Positions 41,536-52,250 of a DNA stretch of 64,000 bases are shown here, one piece after another; positions within the stretch are counted from its first letter, which is position 1; the number at the start of each line of letters is the position of its first letter. A program made the translations under genes and the position numbers. The DNA comes from Cardiocondyla obscurior (lineage: Eukaryota; Arthropoda; Insecta; Hymenoptera; Formicidae): positions 434,001 to 498,000 of the forward strand of contig NC_091869.1 in assembly GCF_019399895.1 (NCBI RefSeq), in the 5' to 3' direction. Under the pieces are notes generated by a model, which made no database searches, was not told the DNA's origin, and saw nothing but the letters and a program-made list of their open reading frames with translations.

Positions 41536-42702
41536 AACGATTCATTTGCAGCAGTGGGTGACAATTATGATTCCTTACGCGAATGTAATTATTCGCGGCG
41601 CGAGTGCGGCTCGCCGCAATTAATTGCCCTTCGCCGAGCAATTGCCGAATGATGAGGAACGACGGTTTTCCACGGTGCAGCTAACCGCAGCGATTAAAAG
41701 AGATGAAAGACGTACTTCTATTCACATCGTGCTGAATTCTCACCGCACGTCCGTGCTATCTCATACTAGCCGTGAAAGAAATTACGGATACGGGGAATGC
41801 GCGAAAATTTTCTTCGCGAAATTAAATCGCCGAACTCCACGTTGAAATTTTTATTTATATACTTATTCGTAAAATCTCTTGCTCTTTATTTTGCGAAATA
41901 TAAGTATGGAAGAATCGATAGAAAAATTGTTAAGTAAACGTCTATTATAAGTTAATGAAGATCTTCGGTGATATCTGTCTTAATTTTATCAGTCTCTTAT
42001 ACAGTTCAATTAGACAACTTTGCGTTTGGTATGATTTAATTAAATTTTATTGCGCAAGTTGTGCTGAAAGTTCCAGCAAATTACTCCGTTATTAAATTTT
42101 ACTTAATTAATAATTTTATTCGCCAGGAACTCTAAATTATAATTGCAGCGTTGCATTTTAACGAGAGAAGAATTTGGATTTAAAGATCAAGATAGAAAGA
42201 AGCTTTCTTTTATTATTTTTTTGTTGCTTAAACATAAAACACTTTAATCTAGCCGACGATGATAATAATAAGAGTGATAATTCTTCTGCTATCTAATTCT
42301 TTAAAAGTTTTTTATTATTTATGTTACTTCAAGATATATTTACAGTTTGAACTCTAAATTATTTGTTTCGCAGACATTGAAAGTTTAATTATTTGTGACA
42401 TAGCAATATTCAGGATGCTTCAATTATTTGGTTGAAAGTTGCCTTTTCTCGTCGTTTATTATGAACACATCATTACTAGCTTATTGATCATAGGATATAA
42501 ACAGCATTTAGATTATTCTCGACGGGAATAGTTTGATTTATTTGAATTATTTCAGAATCTTTATGTTGTTTGTTAAACAGGGTATAAATATAATTGTTTT
42601 TAACGCATGTATTAGGGATTTAATTATACTAGAAGAAATCATGCGCGCTCTACACGCGCACTGCTTTTTACGAGACCCCAAATACAAATTACGAAAAAAA
42701 AT

Positions 42703-42935
42703 TATGCGACTTACCAATCTGCATGAGCGTCAGCGGAGTTGTGGAATTCTGGCGGTGACTGTAACATAAAATAAAACATATTAATGTAGACACGCCAGTA
42801 TATTAGTTAATAAAATTAATAAAAAAAAAGGTAAAAGTTTTTTTTTAATAAAGATTTTATTTAAAAAATTAATTCTTACCTAAAAGTTGCTCCGCTGATG
42901 CAGGATGCCCGTCCCGGGCCTGCTCCTCCTCTCAG
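42703..42935 (-). repeat. Exon-pair duplicate, copy A
   Basis: Holds the small exon 42715-42758 and the end of exon 42880-42996. The 50 bp at 42886-42935 match copy B 43720-43770 at roughly four in five positions by eye. The 12 intronic bases of the small exon's donor (42703-42714) are identical to 43511-43522. Confidence 0.65.
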
Positions 42936-43160
42936 ATGGGACGTGTCGAGTCATCTTTCCGCGCACTGGACACTCGCGAACGCGCCCGATAAATTACTGT
43001 CACGAAAATTAAATTTTTATTGAACACTTTTGCACGATAGTCTGCGACACTCCCGTTAAAACATTTTTATATAGAAGAATGACGTCCGAATACTTTGCGG
43101 AACTACCGAAGCGACCGACGAACCGGCTGCGGTTCGTATTTATACAGTTTCGGCGTACGA

Positions 43161-43229
43161 CACTTTTCTCCTTCGGATTTTTATCTAAGCAGAATTCTTG
43201 ATTCGCTTAGATAAAAATCCAAAGAAGTG
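43161..43229. other. Long hairpin (20-bp stem, 14-nt loop)
   Basis: Arms 43171-43190 and 43205-43224 are complementary at 19 of 20 positions. CACTT at 43161-43165 pairs again with AAGTG at 43225-43229 across a 5-nt bulge. It sits between the two duplicated exon pairs. It could be a miRNA-like precursor, a MITE remnant or a cruciform. Confidence 0.6.
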
Positions 43230-43510
43230 CTGAGCTGTAATAATATCAACGTAAATTCCATACAAATGTACGCAATTTACATCGATATATGAAATTTAAA
43301 TTAAGACATAATATACAAATTAAACAATTTTTTTTTTAATTTAAATATATTGTTTTAAGTTTTTATTATTTCAGAACACCGGCGCGATATTTTAATATTT
43401 TATTTTATTAAACATTATTTTATATTATATGCTAATATAATTGTGCCGCGGGTAATATAAAAATTTTTTCCCACCCGAAATTCTAACAATTAAAATCTAA
43501 AAAAAGAAAG

Positions 43511-43770
43511 TATGCGACTTACGGATCTGCAGCGGCGGAGTGTTGATAAGATGATCTGTAACAAATAAATGAAAGAAATTAAATTGTAGAGATCTCAATA
43601 ATTATTTAGAGAAAAAAAAACAGATTATACGCGCCTCTGATTTTTTTTATTATAAAAACCACAAAATTAAGTTTTAAAAACGGCAACGATAAAAGAAAAA
43701 AATTGATCCTTACCAGTGGGTTGCTCCGCCGATGCACGATGCCTTTCCTAGGTCCTCCTCCTCCTCTCAG
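43511..43770 (-). repeat. Exon-pair duplicate, copy B
   Basis: Counterpart of copy A: small exon 43523-43555 and the end of exon 43714-43842, same order, orientation and spacing (about 160-190 bp between the two exons). Offset from copy A is about 0.81-0.83 kb. Confidence 0.65.
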
Positions 43771-44049
43771 CACTGGTCAACTGGTTCAACGGGGATGTTA
43801 GGCTGGTGCTCCTTCGATGAAAGTCTTCCTCTGGCTTTTCATCTGAAACAAAAAAGTTTTATTTTGTTAGTAAAAATGACGAAAATTAATCATGCTGCGT
43901 TACAAGTAATTATAACTATTTTATGTGAAGTATTCACTTTACAGATACCCGACACGTACATCTTATCGATCGCGAAGGTCCGTTCGCACCAGCTAATATT
44001 GTATAATAATATACAGTTGACTACACACACGGCAGCAGGCACATACCTA

Positions 44050-44560
44050 AGTTTCACGTTATCACCGCGCGAGATGTGTACGCCGCGCACGCGACCGACC
44101 TCTACTCTCGGTCACTACGCAGCCATAAAAATACATTAACAGATATTTCCAAGCCTCGCATTTCTACACCACGAATAATTATCTCCCGAATCTATCGCGC
44201 ACTGGTCGATCTAAACCTCCTTACCTCTAGCCCGACCGTACTCGTCGACGTCTCGTTAATGGCAAAGAGACACGAGTTTAATATACGCGTGCACATGGTT
44301 TTAACTCACCTTATATCGAAAAGATGTAATCGCCGGTACGCACAGTTAATGCGAGAAGGTAGTTCACGCCTGATTACATGTCCCTGGTCCGTCGATCGTA
44401 CGTAGATCTTTAATACGTACGGAGCACGTGCTGCGTACGTACGTTCCGTTCGACCGTATGAGAAGGACAGAGCGAGAGTGGGGGTAGTAGAGGATCGCAG
44501 CTAGTGCGCGGCACGTACGCCGCTTACTCTTACCCCCCTTTCCTCCCCCCCGGCTACCTG
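44050..44560. promoter_or_regulatory. CpG-rich block, likely promoter and first exon of the minus-strand transcript
   Basis: Markedly richer in C, G and CpG than its surroundings, with pyrimidine-rich CT and C runs at its right end. It lies just upstream (minus strand) of the donor at 44047. No TATA box is seen. Confidence 0.35.
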
Positions 44561-46071
44561 TTCCGTCTCTCTCTCTCTTTCTTTCTCACCTCTACACAAT
44601 TTAACGCGTTATAAAAAAATTTATCTGCTGAATATTAATTGCAAATTGACCCGATACTTAACAACTAACGTTTACTCTCGTCTTTTTTTTTACTTAATAG
44701 TTTAAGCGGCAACTATAAAATCGCGAATCAGGTAATTCATGCGTAACGCATCTACTTTTTTTTAAATAGGAATCTCTGTCGTGCTTTATTCCATTTAAAT
44801 TTTATTTCTGTATTGCAGTATTGTGACTGTTGATCTCTCTCTTTCTCTCTATACACCGAGGAAATTTGCGATCGCAGCATGTAGATCTTCAAATAAAAGA
44901 AAAAGAAAATTAAACTTGTGCAAGGATGACTCAGAATTTACATGAACACGACGAACGATCGTAACATAATTAAAAGGTACTTGAATTGAGACACAAGTAT
45001 AAATGATTAATTTAATTTTTATACATTATTGATATATATTTATATAATATGGGTAAATTATATATGTAAGTAAATATGTTCTGGCACTATAAATACTTAT
45101 ATCTATTTTATTTAAGCAACTTTTAAATCTGTAATTCTATTAATTCGTCAAATATTAAATATATAATTTAATTTATACTTTATATTTTTTAAATACACAG
45201 TTATTTAACGATTGTTAAAATAATTACGTAAACTGATTTTAATTTATGAAGATTTTTGTTTATATATTAACTTTTTCATATTTTATTATCAAATTAGAAA
45301 TTTCACTTTATTATAAATTTCGTTTTTATTATTGTGTATACGGTTTAGAATTATTTAAGTACTTTTTTTTTGTTATTACAAACGTCTTAGGTCTATCGAA
45401 GAAATTATTTCAGCAATTTACTGCGTTAGAAGTCGAGAAACGCTGACGTAAATGCTCAATTTATTAGCGCACCAGAAGGTAGTGGTTTGCAGTAGTAATA
45501 CTCCGTAATGTGTCAGACAAAACGCGCCATTAACTTGCCGCAAGGTATTTAAGTTCGAATGGCGAACAAAACGCAGCAACTAAACGAGGCTAACATAATT
45601 TTTAACATTCTCTAAAATTATTATTTATCGTTAATTAAATTGTTGATAAATATAACATAACATTACAAGCGGTACGTACGCTTTGATTAAATTTAAACGT
45701 TTACAAGTTTCAAACAAATATAATTTTTTCTTATTTTAATGAAATAAATAACATTTTTGAAATTAAAAAAAAGAAATTAATTACAAAAATTAGTTGTAAA
45801 AGTTAGGAAAGTATTTGAAAGGTAATAAGAAATAATTGATTTTAAAATGTCTTATTCCTCTATAATTATATCGTTACGTATCTTATAATTTATTACTGAA
45901 CGTTTTTACTGTGTCTTGTAATGAACACAGGTTGGTTAATTTTTTTATTTTATCACAATTCATTAAACACGTCTTTAATAAATACGCGGATTTTACAGAT
46001 TTCTTTTTATTGTGCCGTGTTTTACACATAATTTGCAGAATGCATTTTTTGTTTGTTAATTTTGATTTAAT
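44561..46071. other. No gene seen between the promoter-like block and the HisCl 3' end
   Basis: AT-rich, one Phe/Tyr-rich frame of 66 codons without a domain. Confidence 0.55.
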
Positions 46072-46077
46072 TTTATT
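46072..46077 (-). terminator. HisCl poly(A) signal
   Basis: A canonical AATAAA on the minus strand, about 90 nt after the stop codon, is the first such hexamer downstream. It implies a short 3' UTR. Confidence 0.55.
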
Positions 46078-46165
46078 GTTTGCACCCGTGATATTTTTTT
46101 TCCCCGTAATTCGAGTCTTTAAAAGCGCGTTTGATTCCCGCCGGGTTGCGTCTTCCTGAGTTGCA

Positions 46166-46342
46166 TTACAGGAATGTGCTCCAATAGACGACGTTAAGGA
46201 TGAAGAACGAGAAAGGGAAAAAGAATCTGGATATCTTGTCGATGTAAATAGCGGTGGCTCGTCCTTGGCAGCATTGTCCGTACTGAACTGTTGGTGACCT
46301 TGTTGGACTTCTGCTTCTTTCGGCATCTGGCCTCATTGGCGT
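46166..46342 (-). CDS. HisCl1: HisCl coding exon 7: end of cytoplasmic loop, M4 and stop
   Basis: Residues 361-418, phase 0 from acceptor TTTTACAG. A basic Ser/Pro/Arg-rich loop segment precedes G-R-A-T-A-I-Y-I-D-K-I-S-R and a Phe-rich M4 ending V-V-Y-W-S-T-F-L, then TAA at 46166-46168. This frame carries no long ORF of its own; two longer open frames over the same bases are shadows. Confidence 0.93.
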   Translation of the reverse strand, partial: TPMRPDAERSRSPTRSPTVQYGQCCQGRATAIYIDKISRFFFPFSFFILNVVYWSTFL

Positions 46343-49300
46343 CTGTAAAAAAAGAAAAATAAAATATATATATAATATAACAACATAAAAGTAACAAATA
46401 TAGCAAATTATTTTGTAGACACCCTATTTATTTTGCTTCATATTTTTTTTTATAATTATCTTATTGGTGAAGACTATCAACAGGTAAGTGAAATTATTAC
46501 ATTTACTTATAATTAATTGTTATACAAAAAAGAGATCGACGAACGTGTGATGTAATATACAAAAAGACCTAGATTGGTATTTATTATTAATTAATCTTTT
46601 AACGAATATATGCACACATGCTCTGTAATGAGAATTAAATATTTTATATATATTGCAAAAATGCAAAAGTGCGCTTGCGGATCGAAGATAAAGTATATAA
46701 TAATCGTAGAAAATATATTTATCTGCATTTTGTTTACCACTTATTAAAAGGAGGTGATATTTATTTCGCTCACAAGCGTTTTATCGTAAAGCAAGCAAGA
46801 ATAAATGCCGCAGTAGTGCAAGCAAATATTACGCGCCACGGATGTAATGAAAACGGGATGCGTTCTACATACAGAATACGGCGAACTGCAAGGTCTGTGT
46901 AAGCTACACAGAATAAAGGAGAAAATAAATATTTCTCTGTGAATTGAGTGTAGGACGCATGCATGCAATAAAATCAAACTTTGGAACTCGTTCAAGAGAG
47001 AAGTTACCACAGAAAGAAGTTACTTGCCATGCGATGCGATGAATCGTCCAGGAAAGTGGTCGTACTTCGAATTGTATTTTTCAAGCGGCACTTTCCTGGC
47101 GTTCGTCGTACAACACCATTTCGATTAAAATATTAATAGACTTGCAGAAATCAATTTTCAGAGGTTCTTGAAAAGTAAGCTTCCTTTCTGAAACCGCTGG
47201 AGCGCTGAAAAATTTTGTTTGAAATTTACACGCAGCGATTTTTGCGCCGCACAATCGTACATGCACTCGCCTTTCCTTTTCTTTTATTAAACCAAGCGAT
47301 ACAACTTCGTTACGGATTTCAATGATTTACACGCGCGACTTCGTGCATGTCGATAATTTATAATGGACACAGTTTACAACGCAGTGCCCTTTATTTGCAG
47401 TATTTTTATTCGGCTGACCGATATCGCATCGACGGAACGAAATCGCGTTACTCTCGGTCGAGCCGCGCATTTCGTTTTATCTCGAACTATCAATTTCGCG
47501 GATCCGGCGGCGCGTTTGGTATAAATATCGCAACGCGCAATATTTTCCCGGTTTACCTTGAAGTCGTCGATGGCCTCGCGGAGATCTTCGTCCGAGTATC
47601 CTTTCATGGCCTTTGTGGCGACTGGCCCCATAAAGTTGTTCACTACTGCGAATTCCATGAGTGACAGAAAGACGAACACGCTACACGATGACATCCACAC
47701 GTCGATTGCCTTCACATATGAAACTGGCGGTAAAGATTGCTGAGATTGCGTATTTTGCGTGGCTAAAAAAAAAATATATATTAACAAATCAATTGACAAT
47801 TATTTCAATTTCGAAAAATTTAATAGAAGTAATTTAATTATTTTTATTTTTAAGTTTAAATTTCTATAACTACATTTATGTACACGTATTTATTATATTG
47901 CGTGCTGATTCGAGTTTAGAATATTGTTCGATGCTTCATTTTTATGCAGACGTAAATTTGAATATGCATTATTGTGTAAATGAGCTAAATTTTAATTATT
48001 ACATATTGAATTTCATTGATATAAATTACATTTATTTTCAATCTTTACTTTTTTTCTTTCTTTTTTTTTTTAACCACATTAAACTTTATCGTAATATACA
48101 TATTTATATTCAGGTAATTTCTATTTTAACTTGCAGTACTTCACGAGAAAAGTTGAATAGCAGTAAAATAATTAATTTAAACTAATGAATTTATTAGAAC
48201 GGTTTCGCATTAGTAAATTGCAATTTAGCTGATATTTCTGCTGTCATTAAACCCTGTAACAAAGCGTTCTATCGCAAATATCATGAATAGTTATATCACG
48301 AGCAATGGGAGAAGAGGTCGCCTAACCGAGGGTCAGTAGTGACGTCACGCCAAGGGTGACCCGGGCCGGGATGGCTTCCGGCTTGATCCAGAAGGCGATC
48401 CAGGACATGACGACGATCAGGGCAGACGGGATGTACGTGTGGAACAGGTGATAACCCAGTCTCCGGCGCAGATTGAAGACAATCTGTATGCACGTGAAGT
48501 TTCCGGTCGAGTATTCGATCGTGCAGTCAGTCGTGTAGTTGTTTGATATGTCGAGTTGCGGCAGTTCGATTTCCGGATTAACCACGAGAGGATCGGTCAT
48601 ATTCCACAGGAATACTAAATCTTGCGTCGTATGCGAAACTGGAAAAAAATGTATAATGTAAAACGATGTGGAGAGATGTAAAAAAGAAAAAGAGTATTAA
48701 ATCACATTTTTTCTTACGTGTCATTAATAATGAAAATGTTACAATATTATTTATATGATTTTATGGTGAAGAAAATAGCAACAACGACATAATGTACTTA
48801 TTAATTATTATATACTTACGGCTTTCGATCATCATCGAGCAAATTTGCGTGTCGTGAGGATAGGATTCGAATTTCATCGCGCATGACAGCACCAGTGTTA
48901 ATCTAAAACGAATATTATGCCTTCCTGCGTGATACAGTTTATTAATCGAATTGCATTTCAATTTCTAATACTAGCACGTTTAACACGAGCGTGTTATTTT
49001 TACAGTGACAAACAACGTCGAAGTCTCTCTCTATTTTTGCTCCCGGCGAAACACATTCAGAACAAGTAACTAAATTTGCATTATTATATAGGTAATAAAA
49101 TTTGACGGGATGGCATGGTTTCTGTTTGCTCGGTCCAATACGTTGAATTAAAATAGCTAGTAGATGGAAATAAATGAAGTCAAGCCAGTTATAAATTAAA
49201 GTGACACGGGTTTGAATCGAAATATATGAAAGTAAAAACTGTATATGTTGCACCAAGATTTTTAAAAATTAGTTTCTTAAGCAAATTAAAAAAAAAAATT

Positions 49301-51358
49301 ATTAAAATGTCTTAATTTTTTTTTCCTTTTTCACACGTATGTACTTAATAACTGCGACATGCATAGTATAGACTTACTTTGACATATAAAGCAACGTTTT
49401 ATCGTGATACAGCCAGAGATAATGATTCGGTATCGACATCTCATGAAACGTGACCTTCTTTGCATTCTTGAAGAAACAGTCTGGTCTCCAGATATTGTGT
49501 AACCAATCCACGTCAAGTATCCGGTAATCCTCGGACATGTTTTCCGGTAATCGCAGCCTAGAGTCTCGCCAACTTTGAGCGAGAAATATGTCGGCCACGT
49601 ATGTCTGTTGTCGTGGAAAAATTATGTAAACAGATGCCGCACTTTATGTGCGACCATTTGCAGATGACATAATTATTTTTTTTCTTTTAACAAAAAAAAA
49701 AGTCTTTTAATTTGCATCTGTTTTACAAATTATATCTCCGTGTGTAGTTCCAAAAAAATTTGAAGACCAATGCGACATTATTTTTACTTAAAAATAAATT
49801 AATTATGCTAATCTTTTTAATAAAAATCAACTATAATAATATTATTTCATCTAACACATATATTGTTATTACGATGTTTAATTAAATTAAATGTAAAAAA
49901 AATAAAACTTATTAAAATTTTATACAGATAGTGAATATAATTTCAGAGAAATGTTTGAAAAAGCATTTCCGGCGTGTTGCTTATGATTATTCTTCGCTCA
50001 CCATCGATTCCTCGTTTATTGAGTCCAAGCTGAGCACTGTTACATGAAAATAAACAACGGTGGGCTGACCGAAAAATTTTGGAGGCCTGTGCTTATCGTA
50101 TTGCTTTGGATTTAAGGGCAGGATGTCTCTCAGCGATAAGGAAGTTTCTTTTTTTCCATACTCATCGAAGTCCAGCTCTCTAAAATATTGAAAAGTCTTT
50201 TTAAAGTATCAGAAGGCATGCTAATAGGCGGTCTATTTAAATATCGTCTTATATCACTGTGAAACCTGTCAAGCTGTTGGTCTATAACAAGACTTTCAAG
50301 AGTTTTCTCACCTATTTCTATTTAGAAATGTATATTCAAAGTAATAATTGTTACGTAGAGAGTGGGTGAAGGTTGTGCACGGATATTTCACGCTTGCACG
50401 TTATGCCTGGATTACGCTATCCAACACGTTAATTACTAGCACTCTCCTATTTCGCGTAAAGGGTTTATTTAATGCCACGAGACAATAAAAAAAAAAAAAA
50501 AAAATTAACCTTGTTACTCTAACGCCGCAGCAAAGGAATAAGATATTAAACTAGCGAACGCCAATGATATTAAACGCGCGAGAATACAACCAGCTGATAT
50601 AAAACATTACGCAACAATAATTGTAAAATAATATATATATATATCGTTAGTTATCAAATCGTTGCATTTTAATTTTAATAAAGAAGAAAACAGGGCTTTG
50701 CACGGCTGCAATTAATCGTCAGTAATGACTTTAAAAGTTAAATAACAGCTATAACAGCGATATCGTTGGCACAGCGATTTTTATTGCAGCATCGATGACA
50801 CTCATAAATTATTCACAGACCACAAGAGCATTGAATACGTGCAGTCTGTTGGCAATTTCATTATTACAGAGCGGGTGCTATTTTTCTTAACGGGGTCGGT
50901 CACGTCGATGCCGCGATGCCATTTCTAGCCGTACGACTTTCTTTGTTCAATTAGAATATAATTGCGGTATTGATTGAGAAACAAATGCGTCGGGGAATAT
51001 AGACCTGGCATAACGTTCATCAATAAATTACAGTTTGTTTGTAATCTGCGTCATACATATCGGTAATATAAACGATCTGCAAAGCGTAATTTCTGATGCA
51101 GGAATTATTCAAAATTATACATCACATATTGTGCTCTTCGTGAATTTTTTTCCTTTTTTTTTAACAAGAGTATGATTTAAAAAAAAAGTTTTAAATGCAA
51201 ATTATTATTTTAGTAGAGAGTTTTAAAACTTTGCAATATCTAAAGCGATTGGCCGACAAAAAAGTGAATAAGTTGCCTACTTACGGAAAATGCGGAGCGG
51301 TCATGTCAAGAAGGGCGTACAAGTACCAGCATATGATCAGCAGAAAGTGCCACGTCAT
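46166..51358 (-). CDS. HisCl1: Histamine-gated chloride channel subunit (7 coding exons, complete)
   Basis: This is a pentameric Cys-loop anion channel that opens on histamine and hyperpolarises the postsynaptic cell; in insects it works at photoreceptor synapses and in the brain. Seven exons join with matching phases: 51285-51358, 50002-50179, 49378-49604, 48820-48902, 48327-48638, 47557-47762, 46166-46342. The sum is 1257 nt, giving 418 aa plus stop. Seen: signal peptide (about 1-21), ligand-binding domain with Cys-loop C167-C181, second pair C226-C237, N-glycosylation sequons at N200, N221 and N234, M1 (about 249-272), the Pro-Ala-Arg anion-selectivity motif at 278-280 before M2, M3 (about 312-335), a short loop, and M4 (about 399-418) ending at the C-terminus. 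The family is recognised from memory of the conserved M2-M3 and M4 blocks. The length is close to Drosophila HisCl1 (about 426 aa) rather than ort (about 485 aa), so HisCl1 is preferred but the paralogue is not settled. No frameshift or lost key residue is seen. Confidence 0.93.
47557..47762 (-). CDS. HisCl1: HisCl coding exon 6: end of M2, M2-M3 loop, M3 and start of the cytoplasmic loop
   Basis: Residues 292-360. It shows S-L-P-P-V-S-Y-V-K-A-I-D-V-W-M between M2 and M3, then M3 and the family tail G-P-V-A-T-K-A-M-K-G-Y-S-D-E-D. The acceptor is a long T run ending AG and the donor is AAG|GTAAAC, phase 0. The frame stays open 58 codons beyond the donor into the intron; see findings. Confidence 0.94.
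48327..48638 (-). CDS. HisCl1: HisCl coding exon 5: second disulphide, M1, M1-M2 linker and most of M2
   Basis: Residues 188 (part) to 292 (part). It holds the second cysteine pair C226/C237 in the loop-C region (typical of glycine, GluCl and HisCl receptors), M1, the P-A-R linker at 278-280, and M2 up to L-L-T-L. The acceptor is TTTTTTCCAG; the exon ends CTC G|GTTAGG, and the next exon supplies CC to make Ala. Sequons N-M-T, N-Y-T and N-F-T are present. Confidence 0.95.
48820..48902 (-). CDS. HisCl1: HisCl coding exon 4: Cys-loop
   Basis: Residues 161-187 plus one base of 188. It holds C-A-M-K-F-E-S-Y-P-H-D-T-Q-I-C, the 13-residue disulphide loop with the invariant Pro-x-Asp. The exon is 83 nt (1 + 27 codons + 1), bounded by TTTTAG and GTAAGT. 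Confidence 0.95.
49378..49604 (-). CDS. HisCl1: HisCl coding exon 3: ligand-binding domain loops
   Basis: Residues 85-160 (the last one split). Begins T-Y-V-A-D-I-F-L-A-Q-S-W and contains W-R-P-D-C-F-F-K-N-A-K and the I-P-N-H-Y-L-W-L-Y strand, all conserved in invertebrate glutamate/histamine-gated chloride channels. It carries an N-M-S glycosylation sequon. Acceptor ..ACAACAG at 49605-49606; donor GTAAGT splits the Lys codon AA|A. Confidence 0.95.
50002..50179 (-). CDS. HisCl1: HisCl coding exon 2: N-terminal ligand-binding domain
   Basis: Residues 26-84. After an acceptor TTTTAG the exon runs through an acidic stretch, then the family block D-I-L-P and Q-P-T-V-V-Y-F-H-V-T-V-L-S. It ends with E-E-S-M exactly at ATG|GTGAGC, phase 0. 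The length of 178 nt is one base plus 59 codons, agreeing with the phases of both neighbours. Confidence 0.92.
51285..51358 (-). CDS. HisCl1: HisCl coding exon 1: signal peptide
   Basis: Encodes M-T-W-H-F followed by a Leu/Ile/Trp/Tyr-rich hydrophobic core, a classic secretory signal. It ends in CC before GTAAGT (donor at 51283-51284), and the A that opens the next exon completes a Pro codon. The ATG at 51356-51358 is chosen because it places the hydrophobic core at the very N-terminus. The frame is open upstream, with further in-frame ATGs (the farthest used here at 51503-51505 would add 49 residues), so the start is likely but not proven. Confidence 0.8.
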
Positions 51359-51519
51359 TCCTGAAGAGAGCAGAGAGTATGGAGAGCTGTACGGATGGTC
51401 CAAAGAAAAAGCACACACAGTGCATTCAATGAAGTATGCAGAGTATGTCATAAAGAATTCATCGACGTGGAAGAATCGATGAGATCGTTTTGAACTTGCG
51501 AACATCAAAGGAGCACCTC
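51359..51519 (-). other. HisCl 5' UTR part of the signal-peptide exon
   Basis: On the minus strand a CTTACCGCTCGCAG acceptor ends at 51520, followed by sequence leading into the signal-peptide ATG. It contains two upstream ATGs in frame with the channel, so it could instead be coding for an extended N-terminus. Confidence 0.4.
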
Positions 51520-52076
51520 CTGCGAGCGGTAAGTTATCTGTTACGTTCGTTTCTTTGAATATTAATATTTTAATATAATTGTAATTAATTTGACTTTCAA
51601 CTCGACGTAACACAAATCTCGCTCGTTTCTCCTCTCTTCTTTTCTGCCAATAGAGCATATTTGTAATTATTTATATTAATCTTATTTTTTCTTATGCGGA
51701 TTTAATTTATGTACACTGTACAAACATGTTTGTCTACTGCAAATATTAAATTACGCGTAAATGAAAGAAAGAGAAAATATTAAAAATAAAAAAAAGTTAA
51801 AAAATAAAAAAAAATTACTTTAAAATGATTGTACTAAAGCGTAAAATATCGTTAAATTTTATAATATGATACATAAAACGATAAATTTAATACCCTTATT
51901 GATTAAGTAATTTTATATTGAAATCAAGTTTTATGTTAATCAGATATTGGAATTTTAGTTTTAATATTAACCCGCGAGCTAACATATTTCACGGGCTGTT
52001 TCCTGCGTTGCGTCCTCTCATTTTTAAATTTCATGGTCCTTCACACGACGGTTTTCCGATCCAATTTTCCACTTAC

Positions 52077-52250
52077 CGATCAACTGCACATTCTATCGTT
52101 CGGAAATCCGGCGAATACTCTCGACGAAGATCGAACGGAAGTTGTTAGCCGCTCGCCCGAAAATCTTTCTCACCGGACGATCACTTCCGGCTCTTCGTGG
52201 ATCAATGAACATCTGAATTACATCTAAACATAGCGTCTCATGAACGAAGC
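52077..52250 (-). other. Candidate HisCl non-coding first exon (left end exact, right end guessed)
   Basis: A GC-richer block ending on the minus strand in GATCG|GTAAGT, a strong donor, about 0.56 kb upstream of the acceptor at 51520. The position, strand and donor suit a 5' UTR exon. The transcription start is a guess: no TATA box is seen. Confidence 0.35.

Larger units (their letters stand above)
36195..42702. other. Intron-like or intergenic stretch
   Basis: AT-rich. Contains a long AG microsatellite, a 10-bp-stem hairpin at 38523-38552 and one stop-bounded coding-like frame near 41.4 kb, listed separately. A perfect AAG|GTAAGT donor lies at 37916 with no open frame before it. Confidence 0.45.
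42715..44500 (-). ncRNA. Putative spliced non-coding minus-strand transcript
   Basis: Small exons bounded by good splice sites can be read on the minus strand: a first exon ending at 44047 (CTTAG|GTATGT), then 43714-43842 (acceptor TTTTTTGTTTCAG), 43523-43555 (TTTGTTACAG), 42880-42996 (weak acceptor) and 42715-42758 (TATGTTACAG). No frame stays open across them, so a non-coding RNA or 5' UTR exons of a gene further left is inferred. It lies about 1.6 kb beyond the HisCl poly(A) signal on the same strand. Exon use is unproven. Confidence 0.35.

Noticed and set aside
45883..46326. 147-codon minus-strand open frame
   Set aside because: Shadow frame over the HisCl M4 exon; the real frame there is a different one, fixed by the splice phase and by the conserved M4 sequence.
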